Position numbers and translations under genes: made by a program. DNA of 64,000 nt from Macellibacteroides fermentans (GTDB lineage Bacteria; Bacteroidota; Bacteroidia; Bacteroidales; Tannerellaceae). Every line of letters starts with the position of its first letter. Positions within the stretch are counted from its first letter, which is position 1. Below the pieces are notes generated by a model that had not been told where the DNA came from, ran no database searches, and was given only the letters and a program-made list of their open reading frames with translations. Positions 61,441-64,000 of this stretch are shown here, one piece after another. Location: the NCBI RefSeq assembly GCF_013409575.1, contig NZ_JACCCY010000001.1, positions 310,001 to 374,000 on the forward strand, in the 5' to 3' direction.

Positions 61441-62769
61441 TTAGATATTACGGCTTACAATCATCTCATACAATTCCTGCTTTCCGCTGAACTGTTTGGG
61501 TTCACCGTGAGCCAAAGCAATTGTACGAAGATCTTCCAGGCTAAGTTTGCCATCTTCGAAAGCCTTTCCTTCGCCCGAATCAAACGAAGCGTAACGCTCG
61601 GCTCTCATCTTCAGGTAATCGGTCTTCTCCAGGATATTGGCTGCCGAAAGCAATGCGCGGGCAAACATATCCATACCGGAAACATGTGCGATAAAGATAT
61701 CCTCCAGATCCGTCGAATTTCTTCTGGTCTTAGCATCAAAATTAGTACCCCCGGTCTTGAAACCGCCTGCCTCAAGAATTACAAGCAGAGCCTGAGTAAG
61801 TTCGTATGAATCGATGGGGAACTGATCTGTATCCCAACCGTTCTGATAATCGCCGCGGTTAGCATCGATACTACCTAACATACCGGCATCTACTGCAGCT
61901 TGCAATTCGTGCTCGAAAGTATGACCAGCCAGGGTTGCGTGGTTCACTTCAATATTAAGTGCAAAATCCTTATCCAAACCATAATGGCGCAAGAACCCGA
62001 TTACTGTTTCGGCATCCACATCATATTGATGCTTGGTAGGCTCCATCGGTTTCGGTTCGATAAGGAATGTACCTTTGAATCCGTTCTTTCTTCCATAATC
62101 GCGGGCCATCGTTAGCATCATAGCCAGGTGATCCTTTTCGCGTTTCATGTTGGTGTTAAGCAGACTCATATAGCCTTCGCGGCCACCCCAGAATACATAG
62201 TTTTCGCCACCTAAAGCGATGGTTGCATCAATTGCATTTTTAATCTGAGTACCGGCAAACGCCACAGCAGGGAAATATGGGTTGGTTGCCGCACCGTTCA
62301 TATAACGACGGTTGCTGAACACGTTGGTTGTACCCCAAAGCAATTTCTTGCCTGTTGCAGCCTGTAAGCCTTTGGCATGCTCCACCATGGTGTGCAGACG
62401 ATTTTCAAACTCAAGCATAGTTGGAGCCTCTTCAACAACATCCACATCGTGGAAGCAATAGTAAGGAATACCGCACTTGGTCATAAATTCGAAAGCAGCA
62501 TCCATTTTATATTTGGCGCGCGAAATCGCATCCGCTACGTTATTCCATGGAAAATCAATTGTACCTCCGCCAAACTGATCGCCACCTTCGGCACACAAAG
62601 TATGCCAGTAAGCCATAGCAAAACGCAGGTGATCCTTCATAGTTTTACCCATTACCACACGGTTTTCGTCATAATAGCGGAATGCCAACGGATTTACAGT
62701 ATCCAATCCCTCAAAACGAATCTTTCCAATACCAGGAAAGAATTCTTTTTCTCCTTTAAAAAAACTCAT
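61441..62769 (-). CDS. xylA: xylose isomerase
   Basis: A 442-residue class II xylose isomerase that converts D-xylose to D-xylulose. Visible family motifs are [14 protein letters not shown] (catalytic His), [33 protein letters not shown] (metal Glu), [18 protein letters not shown] and [20 protein letters not shown] (metal Asp). Length is normal for the Bacteroides type. It follows xylB by 36 bp. Confidence 0.97.
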   Translation of the reverse strand: MSFFKGEKEFFPGIGKIRFEGLDTVNPLAFRYYDENRVVMGKTMKDHLRFAMAYWHTLCAEGGDQFGGGTIDFPWNNVADAISRAKYKMDAAFEFMTKCGIPYYCFHDVDVVEEAPTMLEFENRLHTMVEHAKGLQAATGKKLLWGTTNVFSNRRYMNGAATNPYFPAVAFAGTQIKNAIDATIALGGENYVFWGGREGYMSLLNTNMKREKDHLAMMLTMARDYGRKNGFKGTFLIEPKPMEPTKHQYDVDAETVIGFLRHYGLDKDFALNIEVNHATLAGHTFEHELQAAVDAGMLGSIDANRGDYQNGWDTDQFPIDSYELTQALLVILEAGGFKTGGTNFDAKTRRNSTDLEDIFIAHVSGMDMFARALLSAANILEKTDYLKMRAERYASFDSGEGKAFEDGKLSLEDLRTIALAHGEPKQFSGKQELYEMIVSRNI

Positions 62770-62805
62770 AATTGTCAGTATTAAGAATTAATATACACTT
62801 TAAAA

Positions 62806-64000
62806 TCAGCTATTTTTAATCAATCGTTCCCTCCAGATCTCATAAGCACTGCAATAACTGTCGGCTTTAAGTCCGTCGGGTTCAATCCGGTTTATTTTCT
62901 GCAATGAGGCAAACGCTTCGGCAGGCGATTTGTAAATGCCGGCACCTATACCTGCACCCTTGGCTGCACCTACAGCGCCATTGGTGTCGTACAACTCAAT
63001 CACGGCACCGGTTACACCAGCCAAAGCCTCCCTGAATACCGGACTAAGGAACATGTTTGCGTGACCTGCCCTGATTACATCTATATTGATACCCATTTCA
63101 TTCATGATATCCATGCCGTACTTGAAGGAGAATACGATACCTTCCTGAGCGGCACGGGCCAGATGTGCCTTACCATGTATGTTGAAATTAAGACCGTGAA
63201 CCGAGCAAGACGAAGATCTATTCTGCAGCATACGTTCAGCTCCGTTACCAAACGGCAGAATTGACAAACCTTCGGAACCCACAGGCACCGTGGCCGCCAA
63301 GTCATTCAATGCCTCGTAATCCATTCCCGCAGGAGCTACATTCCGTTTTATCCACGAATTGAGGATACCTACCCCGTTGATACACAACAATACGCCCAAA
63401 CGAGGTTCTTCCGGAGTATAATTAACGTGGGCAAAGGTATTTACACGCGAAAGCGGATCGTAATTTATAGCGCCGTTCACCCCGTACACAACCCCCGAAG
63501 TACCACCAGTAGCGGCAATTTCGCCCGGATTTAATACATTAAGCGACAAGGCATTATTGGGCTGATCGCCGGCCCTGTAGGTAATGGGTGTTCCTTTTTT
63601 CATTCCCAGTTCGCTGGCAACCGACTCCGTAAGTTCACCCTGATTGGCAAACGTAGGCCTGATATCTGCAATCAGATCATTGTCGAAGCCAAAGTAATTC
63701 ATCACATCCTTCGATACGCACTGGTTCTTGAAATCCCAGAAAATTCCTTCGCTTAATCCGGAAACGGTAGTCACAATATCGCCCGTCATCCGCATCGCCA
63801 CATAATCTCCGGGCAACATTATCTTGTGGATACGCTCAAACAAGCGCGGCTCATATTCTTTAATCCAGGCCAGTTTAGAGGCCGTAAAGTTTCCGGGCGA
63901 ATTAAGCAGATGAGACAAGCACTGCTCTTCTCCAATCGTTGTGAAGGCACGGTTTCCGTAGGGTACCGCCCTGCTGTCGCACCAGATAATTGAAGGACGT
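62806..64000 (-). CDS. xylB: xylulokinase, N-terminus beyond the window
   Basis: A FGGY-family kinase that phosphorylates D-xylulose. The reading frame stays open to the window edge and reads IIWCDSRAVPYGN, so the gene begins outside, with about 100 residues missing. The TTG in the middle of this frame is not a start. Family motifs include GDQPNNALSLNVLNPGEIAATGGTSGVV (ATPase fold) and the C-terminal GAAKGAGIGAGIY. It is the first visible gene of the xylBAE operon. Confidence 0.95.
   Translation of the reverse strand, partial: RPSIIWCDSRAVPYGNRAFTTIGEEQCLSHLLNSPGNFTASKLAWIKEYEPRLFERIHKIMLPGDYVAMRMTGDIVTTVSGLSEGIFWDFKNQCVSKDVMNYFGFDNDLIADIRPTFANQGELTESVASELGMKKGTPITYRAGDQPNNALSLNVLNPGEIAATGGTSGVVYGVNGAINYDPLSRVNTFAHVNYTPEEPRLGVLLCINGVGILNSWIKRNVAPAGMDYEALNDLAATVPVGSEGLSILPFGNGAERMLQNRSSSCSVHGLNFNIHGKAHLARAAQEGIVFSFKYGMDIMNEMGINIDVIRAGHANMFLSPVFREALAGVTGAVIELYDTNGAVGAAKGAGIGAGIYKSPAEAFASLQKINRIEPDGLKADSYCSAYEIWRERLIKNS

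Noticed and set aside
63916-63918. TTG as start of a shorter xylulokinase
   Set aside because: The frame stays open upstream and encodes conserved family residues, so the gene continues past the window edge.

Overview
The window looks like chromosomal DNA from a member of the Bacteroidota, most likely order Bacteroidales. The evidence is a SusC/SusD pair, a fused CzcA-TolC efflux protein, a Tgt lacking the usual zinc cysteines, a PPDK, a xylose operon with an MFS porter, and repeated promoters of the Bacteroidetes type (TTG/TTTG, about 17-22 nt, TAnnTTTG). No rRNA, tRNA or CRISPR array was seen. Gene order is ordinary, and the only intact mobile element is one IS982-family copy.

Layout. 1-2.6 kb: a secreted unknown, a PepSY-like small protein and the IS982 element with its target duplication. 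2.7-7.9 kb: a divalent-metal RND efflux pump (CzcA-type pump fused to a TolC-like outer membrane factor, plus adaptor). 8-12 kb: a Tsx-like outer membrane protein with a purine permease, then topoisomerase III. 12.2-15 kb: Hsp20, a Card1/Can2-like CARF nuclease with no CRISPR locus in view, a HAD phosphatase and a cupin. 15-25 kb: a SusC/SusD operon with a TlpA thioredoxin, a secreted M20 amidohydrolase and an amino-acid/dicarboxylate symporter. It is preceded by a Met/Cys-rich upstream ORF and is divergent from a PLP-dependent Cys/Met-type lyase or sulfhydrylase and a LuxR-type response regulator. Together these read as a system for taking up and breaking down a peptide or conjugate, probably sulfur-containing.

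25-38.6 kb: a Tat-exported DUF362 protein with a polyferredoxin membrane protein, tgt and an LptF/G permease, a Cys-less redoxin, a cysteine desulfidase (CyuA-like) with a CDGSH protein, a PhoB/PhoR-type two-component pair, a cluster of palindromes, UDP-xylose synthase, RlpA, and LemA-TPM. 38.8-43 kb: an NADH-linked [FeFe] hydrogenase in which the HydC (NuoE-like) part is fused to the C-terminus of HydA.

44-51.5 kb: a compact operon that looks like a complete Ser/Thr phosphosignalling system. It runs LytTR regulator, membrane FHA protein, small acidic protein, zinc-ribbon FHA protein, PP2C phosphatase, transmembrane kinase, beta-barrel protein and FN3/Kelch lipoprotein, with cysE coupled to its end. 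This is the best candidate for an undescribed system. 51.6-64 kb: housekeeping genes (ppdK, rlmD, an MltF-like transglycosylase, dus, lipB, mtgA) and the xylBAE operon, whose xylB runs off the window edge.
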